Source: Prorocentrum cordatum (Eukaryota > Sar > Dinophyceae > Prorocentrales > Prorocentraceae). From it: 64,000 bases of DNA. The stretch spans positions 1-64,000 of the forward strand of contig CAUYUJ010011448.1 in NCBI GenBank assembly GCA_963575745.1, written 5' to 3'. Position numbers and translations under genes: made by a program. This document shows positions 63,041 through 64,000 of the stretch, one piece after another; position 1 is the first letter of the stretch, and the number at the start of each line of letters is the position of its first letter. The notes under the pieces are model-generated. The model was not told the DNA's origin. It searched no databases and saw only the letters and a list, made by a program, of their open reading frames with translations.

Positions 63041-64000
63041 AACTGTGCCTCAAGTGGATTGTCAATGTTCTTTCGATTGTTTTTGCCCAGCTATATTCCG
63101 ACAGCTACGCTGCACACTATCAGTGAGGATCATACGCGCATTCATTCTTTGTTGCCTGTGTCTCAAGTGGATTGCCAACGTTCTGCAGATAAGTTGTCCA
63201 GCGATATTCCGACAGCTACGCTGCGCACGCACAGAGAGGATCATGCGTATATTCCTTCGTTATTGCCTGAGCATCATATTGAAGCGGCTATGTTTGGTAG
63301 CCGCGAACGTTCGACGTGGAACAGACATCATTTGGATTCACTTGCTTTGTTGCCTTGTTATATTCCGACAGCTACGCTGCACACACAAAGTACACGCCAT
63401 GCGCATTCTCGTGTGCCCTCTTGTGCTTCACCTCAGATTTTTCGCCTGAGCCCCATGAAGACGCGGCTATGTTTGGTAGCCGCGCGAGACTGACGCCGAA
63501 CAAACAAGATTGTCAACGTTCTTCTACCGTGATGTCCAGAGCTTTGTCCTCGGCGGATCTGTGGTCGTGTGTCGTCTGCGTCCAAGATAAGAGTTCCTTT
63601 GAGCACTGACCGCCGTGGTGTGAGTGATCCACTGCGACTGGCGCATCTGTTTGAGTGCGCCAGATTCCTGGAGCAACGGAGTTTGCAGTGCGAATCGCAG
63701 GGTGTTTCTAGTCCTGCGGCCACAGCCCCCCCAGACAGCGGTGAGAGCGAACCGACGCCTGTGGTCAAGAATGGTCGCAAGCAGATTGTGGATGCCCGTC
63801 TTGCCGCCGGGGGAGAGAAAAGAAGCATTGGCCCGACCCCCGCCGCGAGCCAGGAGGAGCTCTCAAAGCGTGCCAGGCAACCCCCGCGCCCATGCGACAA
63901 GAGAGCTCGGGATGAAGACACCTCTCCGCGAGGCAGCCAAAAGAGACGTTGTGTTGCTGCCGTGAGTGACGACCCCATCGCTCTCGCCAATCTTCCGTCT
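63041..64000 (+). mobile_element. Element e10, probable sixth LINE family, 5' part only
   Basis: Sequence unlike any module starts exactly where LINEs enter other hairpins and runs to the window end. The leader has internal repeats: TCAAGTGGATTG at 63050 and 63163; ATTCCGACAGCTACGCTGC at 63095, 63206 and 63362; and the perfect stem GCGGCTA / TAGCCGC at 63284-63304 and 63463-63483. No reverse transcriptase is visible yet, so the class is inferred from position only. Confidence 0.5.
63533..64000 (+). CDS. Partial open frame of e10 (possible ORF1 start)
   Basis: A frame with no ATG that opens after a TGA at 63530-63532 and stays open to the window end (156 codons). It encodes a hydrophilic, basic, proline-rich stretch: PPDSGESEPTPVVKNGRKQ, SQEELSKRARQPPRP and SPRGSQKRRC, the last resembling nuclear localisation signals. 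Basic N-terminal regions also occur in ORF1 of e2. No domain is recognisable. As in e1, e2 and e8, a leader frame open without ATG would fit ORF1, but this is a weak argument on its own. Confidence 0.35.

Overview
This window looks like repeat-dominated, non-genic DNA from a eukaryotic nuclear genome. I see no host gene, rRNA, tRNA or prokaryotic operon. Everything that can be recognised is mobile or repetitive: (i) a mosaic of short modules that each end in the same GC-rich hairpin, and (ii) non-LTR retrotransposons (LINE-like: ORF1, then APE endonuclease + reverse transcriptase + RNase H) inserted into those hairpins. The lineage cannot be fixed from this sequence. The unusual RT motif WADN and spliced-leader-like TGGCTCAAG motifs at one element's 5' end hint at an alveolate (dinoflagellate or perkinsid), with low confidence.

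Layout. 1-7895: hairpin modules of two kinds, a ~1.1-kb 'T' module with inner ~178-bp tandem units and a ~0.4-kb 'G' module, plus one 133-bp LINE 3' end. 7896-13673: LINE e1 (family A). 13705-15400: T and G modules. 15401-21158: LINE e2 (family B), the best preserved, with both ORFs open. 21189-31859: more modules, including an inverted block at 24089-26209 and pyrimidine-rich 'T2' modules. 31860-37471: decayed LINE e9 (family C). 37472-39740: T2 arrays, a 58-bp tandem repeat, a palindrome and an AT microsatellite. 39741-51770: three 5'-truncated LINEs (e3 family A, e4 family D, e5 family A) stacked head to tail at one hairpin. 51771-54949: modules with LINE stub e6. 54950-62579: a complete T2 module whose hairpin holds two nested LINEs, e7 (family D) and full-length e8 (family E). 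62580-64000: a G2 module whose hairpin is entered by e10, a probable sixth family that runs off the window.

How the parts relate. Nine of ten LINE copies sit at the same point of the hairpin: 5' arm CCGGCGGTAACC, loop AAGGTTGAC, 3' arm GGTTTACCGCCGG. For most copies the CCAAGGTTGA segment is found on both sides. Divergent LINE families therefore appear to share one sequence-specific target, and the target is itself a dispersed mobile module, so retrotransposons use another transposon family as their landing pad. The LINEs share further unusual features: ORF1, a single stop and ORF2 in one frame; WADN in RT motif C; and an RNase H domain whose motifs come in circularly permuted order (third and fourth catalytic motifs first, then the first and second). 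Most copies are dead through frameshifts, stops and 5' truncation.
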